Assembly (NCBI GenBank): GCA_025808375.1
Contig: CP061009.1
Coordinates: 3,472,001-3,536,000 of the forward strand
Length of the DNA: 64,000 nt
Origin: Duncaniella muricolitica
Lineage (GTDB): Bacteria > Bacteroidota > Bacteroidia > Bacteroidales > Muribaculaceae
Reading direction: 5' to 3'
Part shown: one piece after another, positions 51,952-60,728 of the stretch
Layout: each line of letters starts with the position of its first letter
Position numbering within the stretch: position 1 is the first letter of the stretch
The notes under the pieces: generated by a model
Told to the model about the DNA's origin: nothing
What the model saw: only the letters and a program-made list of their open reading frames with translations
Databases searched by the model: none
Program-made: the position numbers and the translations under genes

Positions 51952-52389
51952 ATGAAAGAATACAAGTATCGCATCAACGGCAACCTCTACACGGTGAAAG
52001 TGGGCGACATAGACAACAATCTCGCCAAGGTGGAAGTGAACGGTGTCCCCTACAAGGTTGAGCTCGAAAAGACCGACAAGCCCGTCACCATCGTGACCAA
52101 GCCCCGTCCGTCAGCCGCACCTCGCACCGACTCCGGCGCAAAGGTCATCGCCAAGCCCCAGGCTGCTCCCGCCGGAGGCTATCAGGTCAAGGCCCCACTC
52201 CCCGGTGTGGTCGTAGGCCTGAATGTAAAGGTTGGCGACACCGTAAAAGCTGCCGACACCGTAGTAATGCTCGAAGCCATGAAGATGGAAAACGCCATCC
52301 ACGCCGGCCGCGACGGCAAGGTGGCTTCCATAGCCGTGTCCGTGGGCGACTCGGTGCTCGACGGTGCCGTTCTCATTACTCTCGAATAA
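51952..52389 (+). CDS. mmdC: Biotin carrier subunit of methylmalonyl-CoA decarboxylase
   Basis: A 145-residue biotinyl carrier. The C-terminal 75 residues form the biotinyl domain with EAMKMEN and K111 as the biotin site. Before it is a Pro/Ala-rich flexible linker (KPRPSAAPRTDSG) and a small N-terminal domain (YKYRINGNLYTVKVGDI). It shuttles CO2 from MmdA to the membrane subunit MmdB, encoded 20 bases downstream. Confidence 0.95.
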   Translation: MKEYKYRINGNLYTVKVGDIDNNLAKVEVNGVPYKVELEKTDKPVTIVTKPRPSAAPRTDSGAKVIAKPQAAPAGGYQVKAPLPGVVVGLNVKVGDTVKAADTVVMLEAMKMENAIHAGRDGKVASIAVSVGDSVLDGAVLITLE

Positions 52390-52409
52390 TCTCTTAACTG
52401 CATGTAATT

Positions 52410-53567
52410 ATGACTTTTGGAGATTTCATTATGCAGAACCTTCAGGAGTTTTGGCACCTGACTGGTTTCTATAACGCCACATGGGAGCATCTCGTGATGC
52501 TTGTCGTGGGTCTGTTCTTCATATGGCTCGCCATCAAGAAGAACTTCGAGCCCATGCTCCTCGTGCCCATCGGCTTCGGTATACTCATCGGCAACATCCC
52601 CTTCAACACCACCGCCGGACTCGAAATCGGCATCTATGAGGAGGGCTCCGTGCTCAACATCCTCTACAACGGTGTGAGCGCAGGATGGTATCCGCCGCTG
52701 ATATTCCTCGGCATCGGTGCCATGACCGACTTCTCGGCCCTGATCGCCAACCCCAAACTCATGCTCATCGGTGCGGCCGCTCAGTTTGGCATCTTCGGTG
52801 CCTACATGGTGGCCCTCCTGCTCGGCTTTGCCCCCGACCAGGCCGGCGCGATAGCCACCATCGGCGGTGCCGACGGCCCCACGGCCATCTTCCTGTCGTC
52901 CAAGCTCGCGCCTAACCTCATGGGTGCCATCGCCGTGTCGGCCTACTCCTACATGGCCCTCGTGCCCGTGATACAGCCGCCGCTCATGCGACTCTTCACC
53001 ACCAAAAACGAGCGTCTCATCAAGATGAAGCCCGCACGTGCAGTGTCGCAGAACGAGAAGATTATCTTCCCCATCGTCGGCATGATACTCACATGCTTCG
53101 TAGTGCCATCGGGCATACCCCTCCTTGGCATGCTCTTCTTCGGCAACCTGCTCCGCGAGTGTGGCGTCACCAACCGTCTTGCCAAGACTGCAAGCAATGC
53201 CCTCACCGACATTGTGACCATACTCCTCGGCATGACTGTCGGCGCGTCCACCCAGGCCTCCGAATTCCTCACCTCCGAGACCATCCGCATCTTCCTTCTC
53301 GGATTCATGGCCTTCGTGATTGCCTCGACAAGCGGTGTGCTCTTCGTCAAGCTCTTCAATCTCTTTTTGCCAGCCAACAAGAAGATCAACCCCCTCATCG
53401 GCAACGCCGGAGTTTCGGCCGTGCCAATGTCGGCCCGTATCTCCAACAATCTCGGTCTCGAGTATGACCCCTCCAACTATCTGCTCATGCACGCCATGGG
53501 CCCCAACGTAGCCGGCGTGATCGGCTCGGCTGTTGCTGCTGGTGTCCTCCTCGGATTCCTGGCATAA
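52410..53567 (+). CDS. mmdB: Na+-translocating decarboxylase beta subunit
   Basis: A 385-residue inner-membrane protein with about nine to eleven hydrophobic segments. GGADGPTAIFLSSKLAP is the conserved loop with the aspartate essential for Na+ transport, and SNNLGLEYDPSNYLLMHAMGPNVAGVIGSAVAAG is the C-terminal signature of OadB/GcdB/MmdB. It releases CO2 from carboxybiotin and exports Na+. It is the last gene of the operon and a terminator follows. Confidence 0.96.
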   Translation: MTFGDFIMQNLQEFWHLTGFYNATWEHLVMLVVGLFFIWLAIKKNFEPMLLVPIGFGILIGNIPFNTTAGLEIGIYEEGSVLNILYNGVSAGWYPPLIFLGIGAMTDFSALIANPKLMLIGAAAQFGIFGAYMVALLLGFAPDQAGAIATIGGADGPTAIFLSSKLAPNLMGAIAVSAYSYMALVPVIQPPLMRLFTTKNERLIKMKPARAVSQNEKIIFPIVGMILTCFVVPSGIPLLGMLFFGNLLRECGVTNRLAKTASNALTDIVTILLGMTVGASTQASEFLTSETIRIFLLGFMAFVIASTSGVLFVKLFNLFLPANKKINPLIGNAGVSAVPMSARISNNLGLEYDPSNYLLMHAMGPNVAGVIGSAVAAGVLLGFLA

Positions 53568-53582
53568 AAGAGCCTTCCTACA

Positions 53583-53632
53583 GGGTGTTGCGTCGGTTGA
53601 TGACTAACGGGCGCAACACCCATTCTTATTTT
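53583..53632 (+). terminator. Terminator of the methylmalonyl-CoA operon
   Basis: Perfect 10-bp stem GGGTGTTGCG/CGCAACACCC (53583-53592, 53612-53621) followed by ATTCTTATTTTT. The remaining 190 bases to the next gene show no clear element. Confidence 0.9.
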
Positions 53633-53823
53633 TCCAACATTTTTAAGAACTTTACACAACTGTTTAGCGTTTTAATACCAGATACATCGTTCTTTGCACT
53701 TGACCCTTTAAATAAAGTTCATCACCCCCCCGATATCCCTTACAAGGTGATTTGGATTACATCTTTTTCTACCCCCTCACGGCCATTAAGTAAAGACGTG
53801 CATAGCCCCCCCTCACTTAATCA

Positions 53824-54183
53824 ATGGATGATATGGTAACAAAGAAAGTAATACAGACGCTCTACCGTCAGTTCAAGAAGCCGCCAAAAAGCCCCGACGA
53901 ACTCAACATCGGCCTCCTCTTTGACTATGCTCTCGATAATCACGGCATATTTATAGACGAGGAAAACATCTACATCGGCAGCGTCGAGCCCTCATCGCCG
54001 TTTGCATCCATAGCACTCAAACGCATCCATGAGATTGTGGAGTTTGAGACAGTCATAGCTATCGTACTCCCGGCGGCCATAGTGTTTCTCAACAAAGAAG
54101 ACTCCGAAGTCAACATCCACCTTCGCCTTGAGGACGACAGACCATCCATGTGGCAACGCTTACGCGAAGCGATTGCCAATTAA
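53824..54183 (+). CDS. Conserved hypothetical protein
   Basis: A 119-residue protein starting MDDMVTKKVIQTLYRQFKK (a second ATG three codons in, at 53833, is equally possible). It has no signal peptide. It is acidic, with an alpha/beta pattern: an N-terminal helix, then GIFIDEENIYIGSV, a helix with IALKRIHEIVEFE, then IAIVLPAAIVFLNKE, and a polar tail. I know similar uncharacterised proteins in Bacteroidales but no function. It stands alone between two transcription units. Confidence 0.7.
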   Translation: MDDMVTKKVIQTLYRQFKKPPKSPDELNIGLLFDYALDNHGIFIDEENIYIGSVEPSSPFASIALKRIHEIVEFETVIAIVLPAAIVFLNKEDSEVNIHLRLEDDRPSMWQRLREAIAN

Positions 54184-54400
54184 GGACAGTATAATTTTAA
54201 AACCTCACAGTATTAGTAAGAGTATCAGGCATTGACAAGAGCGAGACCCTTAGAGGGTGATTCTTCGCAAATGTTAAGCCAAAGTGGATCCATTTTAATT
54301 TAGAGGCTGTTTAAACACGACTCATGACATTGATTTGTTGTGAAACACACCTCTTATTCCCAATTCTAACCTCATTCTAACCTCCCCACCCCAAAAACAC

Positions 54401-55165
54401 GTGTTTTCTGAAACTTTCGACCGCACGGCACGTCTCATAGGCAATGAAGCGTTGGACCGTATGTCACAGGCCCGCGTCATCCTATTTGGCATCGGGGGCG
54501 TCGGTTCATGGGCCGCCGAGACACTCGTGCGCACAGGTATCGCACGTCTCACCATCGTGGACGCCGACCGCGTGGCCGAGTCAAATATCAACCGTCAGCT
54601 TCCGGCACTGACATCGACCGTCGGACAGGTCAAGGTCGACGTGCTAAGGCAACGTCTGCTCGACATCAATCCTCAGGCCGAAATCACCGCTGTCCACGGC
54701 CTGTATGACGCCGACACAGCCTCGTCATGGCAGCTCGGCGACTACGACTACATCATCGACGCCATCGACTCGCTGGCCGACAAAGCCCTGCTCATACTCA
54801 ACGCCACCCAAGCCATGCGCGGCGGCCACACCCGGTTTTATTCATCAATGGGAGCAGCCCTCAAGATTGACCCCTCACGCATCGCTGTTGCCGAATTCTG
54901 GAAAGTCAAAGGATGTCCGCTCGCAGCCGCCCTACGACGCAAATTTAAAAAGTCGGGCATATTCCCGGCCCACAAATTCAAGTGTGTCTATTCCGACGAG
55001 CTCATCCCCAACCATCCCGGTTACGAGCCCCCTGCAACTCCGACCCACACCACAGCCCCGATGACATTCAACAAAGTCGCCACCAACGGCTCACTGATGC
55101 ACATCACAGCCATCTTCGGCATAACCCTCGCCTCGCTCGTCATACAGGATATAAGTAAACAATAA
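54401..55165 (+). CDS. tcdA: tRNA threonylcarbamoyladenosine dehydratase (TcdA/CsdL, ThiF family)
   Basis: TcdA uses ATP to cyclise t6A37 to ct6A in ANN-decoding tRNAs. The 254-residue protein has the E1-like GIGGVGSWAAETLVRTG nucleotide loop, VDADRVAESNINRQLPA with the arginine finger region, and DAIDSLADKALLI. The start is a GTG at 54401 (FSETFDRTARLIG follows, the usual N-terminus); no ATG precedes it in frame close by. About 217 untranslated bases upstream show no other gene. It ends at a bidirectional terminator. Confidence 0.93.
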   Translation: MFSETFDRTARLIGNEALDRMSQARVILFGIGGVGSWAAETLVRTGIARLTIVDADRVAESNINRQLPALTSTVGQVKVDVLRQRLLDINPQAEITAVHGLYDADTASSWQLGDYDYIIDAIDSLADKALLILNATQAMRGGHTRFYSSMGAALKIDPSRIAVAEFWKVKGCPLAAALRRKFKKSGIFPAHKFKCVYSDELIPNHPGYEPPATPTHTTAPMTFNKVATNGSLMHITAIFGITLASLVIQDISKQ

Positions 55166-55184
55166 GGTAACACAGCATAATATC

Positions 55185-55222
55185 AAAGGACTCAAAAACT
55201 CCCTGGAGCTTTTGAGTCCTTT
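55185..55222. terminator. Bidirectional terminator between tcdA and SusD
   Basis: 13-bp arms AAAGGACTCAAAA/TTTTGAGTCCTTT (55185-55197, 55210-55222) with a 12-nt loop containing CTCC/GGAG. It lies between convergent genes. Confidence 0.9.
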
Positions 55223-55247
55223 TAATATTGCTTACGAAACAATCTCC

Positions 55248-56786
55248 TTATCGTGTGCCTCCGAATACCCACACAGGCTCTGTGAACACATAGAGTCCGT
55301 CACCGTAGGCTGCGCGCACATTGGGGTTGGACGACACGCCCGAGTTGCCATAGGGCAGACGCAGCGGCCAGCGGTTGGACGAGCCGTTGACATTTTTGGG
55401 ATTGGTCATGACCACATACTCCTTGCCCAGAGCCTTGCAGCGGCGCAGGTCGTTGTAAGTCTCGGCCTGCTCGTCACGACACTGCGAGAGATACTTCTGC
55501 ACCATCACCTCGCCCACCGCGTCGGCCGACAGGCGCGACGAGAGCGAAGCCACATAGTCGGCGGCGGTCATGCCGATTGTGCCGAATGAACGCGAGTCGG
55601 CAAAACTTGCCTCGACGGCATCGGTCAGTGCGGCGGTGCAGTCCTCGCCATTGCGGGCCTGAAGCTCGGCGATGATAAAGTTGACCTCGGCGAGCGACAC
55701 AATGTGGGTCGTGGCCGCAGGATAGAGCGGATATGTACCCGTTGCATTATAGGTTATCCATCTTGGCGCGCTCAGATCCCACGCACCCGAAGCCGTAGCC
55801 TGCGAGTCATTGCCCGGAGTGCCGCACACGGGAGCGTAATAGTCGGGGTCGGAGGGATCGAGTTCCTCGCCCGCGCTATAATAATATATGTATATATTCT
55901 CGCGGGGGTCCTGACGCTCCTTCAGCAGCGACTGCACGGTGGTCGAGCAAGCGCAATAGTCGCGGCTATACTGGAAAGCCGGCCAGGGCGACATCAGCGA
56001 CTCTGTGCCGTCATAAATGTCGAGCGTCATACCCTCAAATCCCGCGGCAAGTGCGGCCTTGGCCTCGGCGAGAGCCTCGGCGGCTGCATTAGTGTCGCGC
56101 ACAGTCATGTGGAGCTTATAGCGGGCCTTGACAGCATGAGCCGCAGCGAGCCACGCGGCATTATCGTTGCCATAAAGAATGTCCTGCTCGCCCACATTGG
56201 CCATACCCTCGGCCTGAGCCTCGGTGAGATTAGCTATGGCACTGTCGAGAAGAGTGAAGATGTAGTCATACACATCCTTCTGCGCATCGAGTTTAGGCTG
56301 CTTGAGCGCGCCGCCCTGCAAAGCCTCCGAGCAAGGGATGTCACCGTGCATATCGGTGAGTATACCCCAGTTGACAGCCGCAAGCACCTGAGCCATACCC
56401 AGGAGGTCTTTCTGACCCTCATTGAGTCCGCCCTCGCCACACTTGGCCATGATATATTTGAGATTGAGAAGATTGGCATAGGTGCCGTTCCACACGTTAT
56501 TGAATGTCGATGACCCGGCCACTTCCGAAATCTGTCTCAGCTCGGCATTCTTCAACTGGTTATTACCCGTACCGAATATCTGCTCATTATACACCGAAGT
56601 ATAATAGGCATAGTCACCGCTCGCGGTCGAAAAACCGGTCGAAGTGATGGCATCCGTAATCATCAGTCGGCCATTGATGACACTGACCGGCGGATTGCCA
56701 TAATCAGTGTTGATGCGGTCCATCTCATCCTCCGAGCACGAAGCAAAAAGCAGAGCCACGGCAGGAATCAGTCTGTATAATTTCAT
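55248..56786 (-). CDS. SusD/RagB-type lipoprotein (SusD-like_2 group)
   Basis: A 512-residue lipoprotein with lipobox LFASC (C17) and the SusD-like_2 pattern: FNNVWNGTYANLLNLKYIM, AVNWGILTDMHGDIPCSEAL and the C-terminal RWPLRLPYGNSGVSSNP. It is the partner of the SusC gene 241 bases upstream on the same strand. Unlike usual SusCD pairs, where the gap is short, the two are separated by about 200 bases of heptanucleotide repeat. The ligand is unknown; no enzymes adjoin. Confidence 0.92.
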   Translation of the reverse strand: MKLYRLIPAVALLFASCSEDEMDRINTDYGNPPVSVINGRLMITDAITSTGFSTASGDYAYYTSVYNEQIFGTGNNQLKNAELRQISEVAGSSTFNNVWNGTYANLLNLKYIMAKCGEGGLNEGQKDLLGMAQVLAAVNWGILTDMHGDIPCSEALQGGALKQPKLDAQKDVYDYIFTLLDSAIANLTEAQAEGMANVGEQDILYGNDNAAWLAAAHAVKARYKLHMTVRDTNAAAEALAEAKAALAAGFEGMTLDIYDGTESLMSPWPAFQYSRDYCACSTTVQSLLKERQDPRENIYIYYYSAGEELDPSDPDYYAPVCGTPGNDSQATASGAWDLSAPRWITYNATGTYPLYPAATTHIVSLAEVNFIIAELQARNGEDCTAALTDAVEASFADSRSFGTIGMTAADYVASLSSRLSADAVGEVMVQKYLSQCRDEQAETYNDLRRCKALGKEYVVMTNPKNVNGSSNRWPLRLPYGNSGVSSNPNVRAAYGDGLYVFTEPVWVFGGTR

Positions 56787-56829
56787 AATTGTTATAGCGA
56801 TTTTATAAATTATATATTATCAATCAATT

Positions 56830-57025
56830 ACTAATTATTAATTGTTAATTGTTAATTACTAATTACTAATTGCTAATTGCTAATTGCTAATTACTAATTG
56901 CTAATTACTAATTGCTAATTGCTAATTACTAATTACTAATTACTAATTGCTAATTACTAATTGCTAATTACTAATTGCTAATTACTAATTGCTAATTGCT
57001 AATTACTAATTACTAATTGCTAATT
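56830..57025. repeat. Heptanucleotide repeat array between SusC and SusD
   Basis: About 28 units of CTAATTA or CTAATTG in irregular order fill the gap between the SusC stop and the SusD leader. The same heptads make up the leader repeats at 11220-11258 and 12343-12381. Units are 7 bp with no spacers, so this is a microsatellite-like array and not a CRISPR. Confidence 0.92.
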
Positions 57026-57027
57026 GA

Positions 57028-60000
57028 TCAAAAGGTGAGCTTGAGGCCTCCGCCAAACGATGCTGTATTGGGCAGCGAGAAACGCTCGAAATAACCGCCG
57101 GCATTATTGTTGCCCACCGACGACTCGGGATCAAAGTCACTCATCTTTGCCCACACGAGCACATTGCGTGCAAAACCGTAGACACTGATGTCAAACACAC
57201 CCAGACGGGGCAACTGATAAGTCAGCGTGACATCGCGCAGCTTGACAAAGTCGGTATCGACAATCATTGACTCCGAGCAGTCATAATAAATCTGGTTCCA
57301 ACTGAAGCGGTCCACGTCATGCTCCACATATTGGCCCGTCTCATAGTCGATGCCGCTGACATGGAGAGGCATATCGCGGTCAGTCGACTCGGTGGTCGCG
57401 CCAAACATCTGCATGACGCCATAAGTGCCGTGATACATTTGTCCGCCCTTCTGCCAGCTCCAGGTGGAGGACAGATTGAAACGCTTGTAACGTATATTGG
57501 TGCTCCAGCCCATATTGAAGTCGGGTGTACACTTGCCGATTACGGTCGACTCGCCCGAAGTCATCGGCATGCCGTCCGAGTCGAGAAGCATCAGACCGGT
57601 GGCCTCGTCACGCATGAACGATTTGCCGAAGATTACCGGATAGGCATAACCCGTATAGGCACGCACCTGAGGCTCCACAAAACCGCCGAGCATGATATTG
57701 TCCACGCTGGGAGCCAGCTCCTTGACCATCGACTCATACTTGGTCCAGTTCAGACCGAGATCTATGTCAAAATCCTTGGAGGTATAGGCAGTGACCGAGG
57801 CATTGATTTCGTGAGTGTTGGTAGTGATGCGTCCGCCGTTCGACACGATGCTCTGATAGCCGGTCGAGCCGTCCATAGGTATCTCGAATATCTGGTCGCG
57901 CACATCCTGATAGGAGTAGGTGTACTCCAGCTTCACGCGGTCGTCCCAGAAACGCAGGTCGAGGCCCACCTCATAGTTCTTGGTGGTCTGAGGCTTGAGC
58001 GCGGGGTCATACTCCTTCCAGTAGGGCACAAACGATGTCTGCCCCTTGATGGGATAGTTGACAGGATAGAAACCATAGAATCCGCCTCCATAAGTCGGAG
58101 TGTAGGCAAAGTTGTTGAGATAAGTGCCGGCCTGGCCTACCTCGGCATACGATGTGCGCAGCTTGCCGAAGGTCAGTACACGGTTGCCCTTGAGAGCCTC
58201 AAGCTCGGTGAAAACCCACGCGAGCGACACCGAAGGATAGAAGAACGAGCGGTTGCCGTTGGGCATCGTCGACACCCAGTCGTTACGGCCGGTCACATTA
58301 AAGAAGAGCATGTCGCGCCACGAGGCCGAGGCGTTGAAGAAGACACCTACCGTGCGGTCCTGCGAGGGTGCCTCGTAGCCATAGGTGAACGATGCGCAGT
58401 TGCCGATGGTCGGCTGGCCGTAAAACGCGAGTCCCGAGCCGATATAGTCCGTAGCGGTGAGATGGTCGTTGTTGACCTCATTGCCGAGCATGAGACCGAG
58501 AGTCCACTCGCGGTCGGCACCGAGCTCGGCGGTAAAGTTGGCCGTGATGAGGTTGTTGAATATCTGGCGTGTATAGCTCTCGTTCTCTATATAACCCGAA
58601 GAGTTGCCGGCCGAGCCCACCTCCTGTATGTTGGAGTAGCGCGAAGTGTAGGCGTCGATGCCGAGCTGCTCCTTGATCACGAGGTCAAGGTTGTCGCCCC
58701 AGTTGATGGCGGGACGATACTCCACATAGGCGTTGCCGAAGAATCGTTGTGTCGACTGTGTGTAGGCATTGTTCTCGGCCCACCAGTAGGGGTTGTTGAA
58801 AGTGGTGGAGCGAAACGAGATCTGCTGCGAGGGGTTGCCCGGCACTGACGAGGGGATCCCCTTGAGGTCATACTCCGCCGGAGCCGAGTAGACCACGTTG
58901 ACTATACCCGAGTTGGCCTGCGGAGCCGTGCGGATATTGGTGTGCACATAGTTGGCGGTAAATCCGAGCTTCCACTCATTGTTGATGTGCCAGTCGAGCG
59001 CGCCGCGTGCGCCCCAGCGGTCGAGGCCTGTATTGCGCACCACGCCCTCCTGGTGAGAGTTGTTCAGACCGAAGGCATACGAGGTGCGGTCGGTGCGCTG
59101 CGAGATGGAGAAGTTGGCGTTTTCGGTAAATCCGTTTGAGAAGAAGTCGCCCGTATTGTCATAAATCTGCGGGGTAGTCCATCCGTCCAGACCGGCCTGG
59201 GCACGCTTGGGGTTGTAATACATTCCCTCGTGCTTGCCATAGAGGCGGGTATACTGGTTGTCGGTATTGCCGCCATATCGGGCATCGTTGGGCAGCTCTG
59301 AGATCTTCGGGCCCCATGTCATTGAAGCGGTGGGGTCATAGACACCCCCCATACCCTGGGCATACACGTCCTGATGCTTGAATTTGCGCGACACGCGCTC
59401 CGAAGCGAGGTCGGTCGACACGGTGATGACCGGCTTGGACGACGAGAGTCCCGAGCCGCGCTTGGTGGTGATGACAATCACACCGTTGGTGGCGCGTATG
59501 CCGTAGAGGGCGGCAGCGGCCTGGCCCTTGAGCACGTTGATCGACTCGATGTCGTCGGGGTTGATGTCGATGGAGCGGTCGGCATAGCTTGCGTTGCTCA
59601 CCATGGAGTTGGCCGTCTGCACCACGTCGGGGGTCGACTCTACGGGCATGCCGTCGATTACATAGAGCGGGGCGTTATTGCCCGAGAATGAGCGGACACC
59701 GCGTATGGTGATGTTGCTCGACGCGCCGGGAGCACCCGACGAGGGACGTATCTCTACGCCCGAGAGCTTACCCTGCATCGCGCTCGAGAGCGATGTGGTG
59801 CCTGAGGTGTTGAGGTCCTCGGCCTTGAGGTCCTGCACGGCATATCCGAGACCCTTGCGGTCGCGTTTCATGCCGAAGGCGGTCACCACTACCTCGTCGA
59901 GCGAGGTGTCGCTCTGGAGTGTCACCACCATCTCCTTGTCGGGTGTGATGTCAAACTCCTGTGGTTTCATGCCCACATAGGAGACAAGGATTTTCTTCAC

Positions 60001-60204
60001 TGACTCGGGAAGTGTGATGTCAAACACTCCGTTGATGTCGGTAGTTACTCCGATGTTGGTCCCTACTCCCATCACGGTAGCACCGACCAGAGGGTCGGTC
60101 CCGTTGTAAACACCAAACACTATGCCCCTGACCGTGCGGTTCTGTGCCGACAGAGACAGGCTCATAGTGATGGCTGCCACAAGTAGAAGAACGATTCTTT
60201 TCAT
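57028..60204 (-). CDS. SusC/RagA-type TonB-dependent transporter
   Basis: A 1058-residue protein: signal peptide (to about SLSAQ), a carboxypeptidase-D-like domain (RGIVFGVYNGTDPLVGATVMG), TonB-box-like DEVVVTAFGM, a plug (MQGKLSGVEIRPSSGAPG, then INVLKGQAAAALYGIRATNGVI) and a barrel ending in GGLKLTF. The first 110 residues are strikingly like those of the divergent SusC at 60729 (LPESVKKI, VSYVGM, QEFDITP shared). It starts 60 bases from the left arm of the inverted repeat at 60265. Its SusD partner is downstream. Confidence 0.95.
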   Translation of the reverse strand: MKRIVLLLVAAITMSLSLSAQNRTVRGIVFGVYNGTDPLVGATVMGVGTNIGVTTDINGVFDITLPESVKKILVSYVGMKPQEFDITPDKEMVVTLQSDTSLDEVVVTAFGMKRDRKGLGYAVQDLKAEDLNTSGTTSLSSAMQGKLSGVEIRPSSGAPGASSNITIRGVRSFSGNNAPLYVIDGMPVESTPDVVQTANSMVSNASYADRSIDINPDDIESINVLKGQAAAALYGIRATNGVIVITTKRGSGLSSSKPVITVSTDLASERVSRKFKHQDVYAQGMGGVYDPTASMTWGPKISELPNDARYGGNTDNQYTRLYGKHEGMYYNPKRAQAGLDGWTTPQIYDNTGDFFSNGFTENANFSISQRTDRTSYAFGLNNSHQEGVVRNTGLDRWGARGALDWHINNEWKLGFTANYVHTNIRTAPQANSGIVNVVYSAPAEYDLKGIPSSVPGNPSQQISFRSTTFNNPYWWAENNAYTQSTQRFFGNAYVEYRPAINWGDNLDLVIKEQLGIDAYTSRYSNIQEVGSAGNSSGYIENESYTRQIFNNLITANFTAELGADREWTLGLMLGNEVNNDHLTATDYIGSGLAFYGQPTIGNCASFTYGYEAPSQDRTVGVFFNASASWRDMLFFNVTGRNDWVSTMPNGNRSFFYPSVSLAWVFTELEALKGNRVLTFGKLRTSYAEVGQAGTYLNNFAYTPTYGGGFYGFYPVNYPIKGQTSFVPYWKEYDPALKPQTTKNYEVGLDLRFWDDRVKLEYTYSYQDVRDQIFEIPMDGSTGYQSIVSNGGRITTNTHEINASVTAYTSKDFDIDLGLNWTKYESMVKELAPSVDNIMLGGFVEPQVRAYTGYAYPVIFGKSFMRDEATGLMLLDSDGMPMTSGESTVIGKCTPDFNMGWSTNIRYKRFNLSSTWSWQKGGQMYHGTYGVMQMFGATTESTDRDMPLHVSGIDYETGQYVEHDVDRFSWNQIYYDCSESMIVDTDFVKLRDVTLTYQLPRLGVFDISVYGFARNVLVWAKMSDFDPESSVGNNNAGGYFERFSLPNTASFGGGLKLTF

Positions 60205-60264
60205 ACTTGATTAAAATAAATAACGGTTAAATAATAGATTGTGATATGTTGTAATCCTATTCTT

Positions 60265-60331
60265 ATAAGCCGTCTCCCGATGGCCCGAAATACATATACT
60301 CATATGTAGATAAGGCGCATTATCGGAAGTT
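60265..60331 (-). repeat. Inverted repeat, left arm (leader of the minus-strand SusC)
   Basis: 67 nt from ATAAGCCGTCTCCCGATGG to CATTATCGGAAGTT. It matches the reverse complement of 60615-60682 except for one substitution and one inserted base. A shorter direct echo, GGCGCATTATCC, lies just inside at 60346-60357. Confidence 0.95.
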
Positions 60332-60537
60332 AGGTAAACCGAAAAGGCGCATTATCCGCACGTAAAAATTATATAATCTTCACTCAAAATAGCTTTCATA
60401 ATTTTATGCTTGTTTACAGCTTTAACTCATGGCATTATGTCAGCCGCAAAACATATTATGCAGTATTTTTGCAAGTAAAATAATACATATTTAACATTTC
60501 TTCACACAACATTCTTTAAAGTCAGCTTAAAAAGTGT

Positions 60538-60545
60538 TACTTTTG
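60538..60545 (+). promoter_or_regulatory. -7 box inside the inverted repeats, pointing to the plus-strand SusC
   Basis: TACTTTTG fits TAnnTTTG and points right. At 20 bp upstream there is TTTA-like sequence (60515) in place of TTTG. A weaker minus-strand box TACCTTTG (60579-60586) points left. Both lie in the 283-base segment between the repeats. Confidence 0.45.
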
Positions 60546-60614
60546 CGCTGTAATTTTTAAGAAAATGCAATTCTTAGCCAAAGGTACAATATAAATTTCC
60601 ATAAGAGTTTCACC

Positions 60615-60682
60615 AACTTCCGATAATGCGCCTTATCCACATATGAGTATATGTATTTCGGGCCATCGGGAGGACGGCTTAT
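60615..60682 (+). repeat. Inverted repeat, right arm (leader of the plus-strand SusC)
   Basis: 68 nt from AACTTCCGATAATGCG to GGAGGACGGCTTAT, the inverted copy of 60265-60331. It ends 46 bases before the SusC start at 60729, so each arm occupies about the same place in front of its gene. Confidence 0.95.
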
Positions 60683-60728
60683 ATACGACAACACCATTAT
60701 CAAACTATAATTAATCTAAATCTCAAGT

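Noticed and set aside
52182..53492. 436-codon minus-strand frame opposite mmdC/mmdB
   Set aside because: Rich in H, E and G with no family pattern; it lies across two conserved genes and their spacer, as expected for an antisense shadow.
56830..57025. CRISPR array
   Set aside because: The units are 7 bp, contiguous and without unique spacers, and no cas genes are nearby.
57319..58848. 509-codon plus-strand open frame opposite the SusC gene
   Set aside because: It is antisense to conserved SusC barrel sequence, has no recognisable domain, and arises because G+C-rich codons leave few stops on the other strand.
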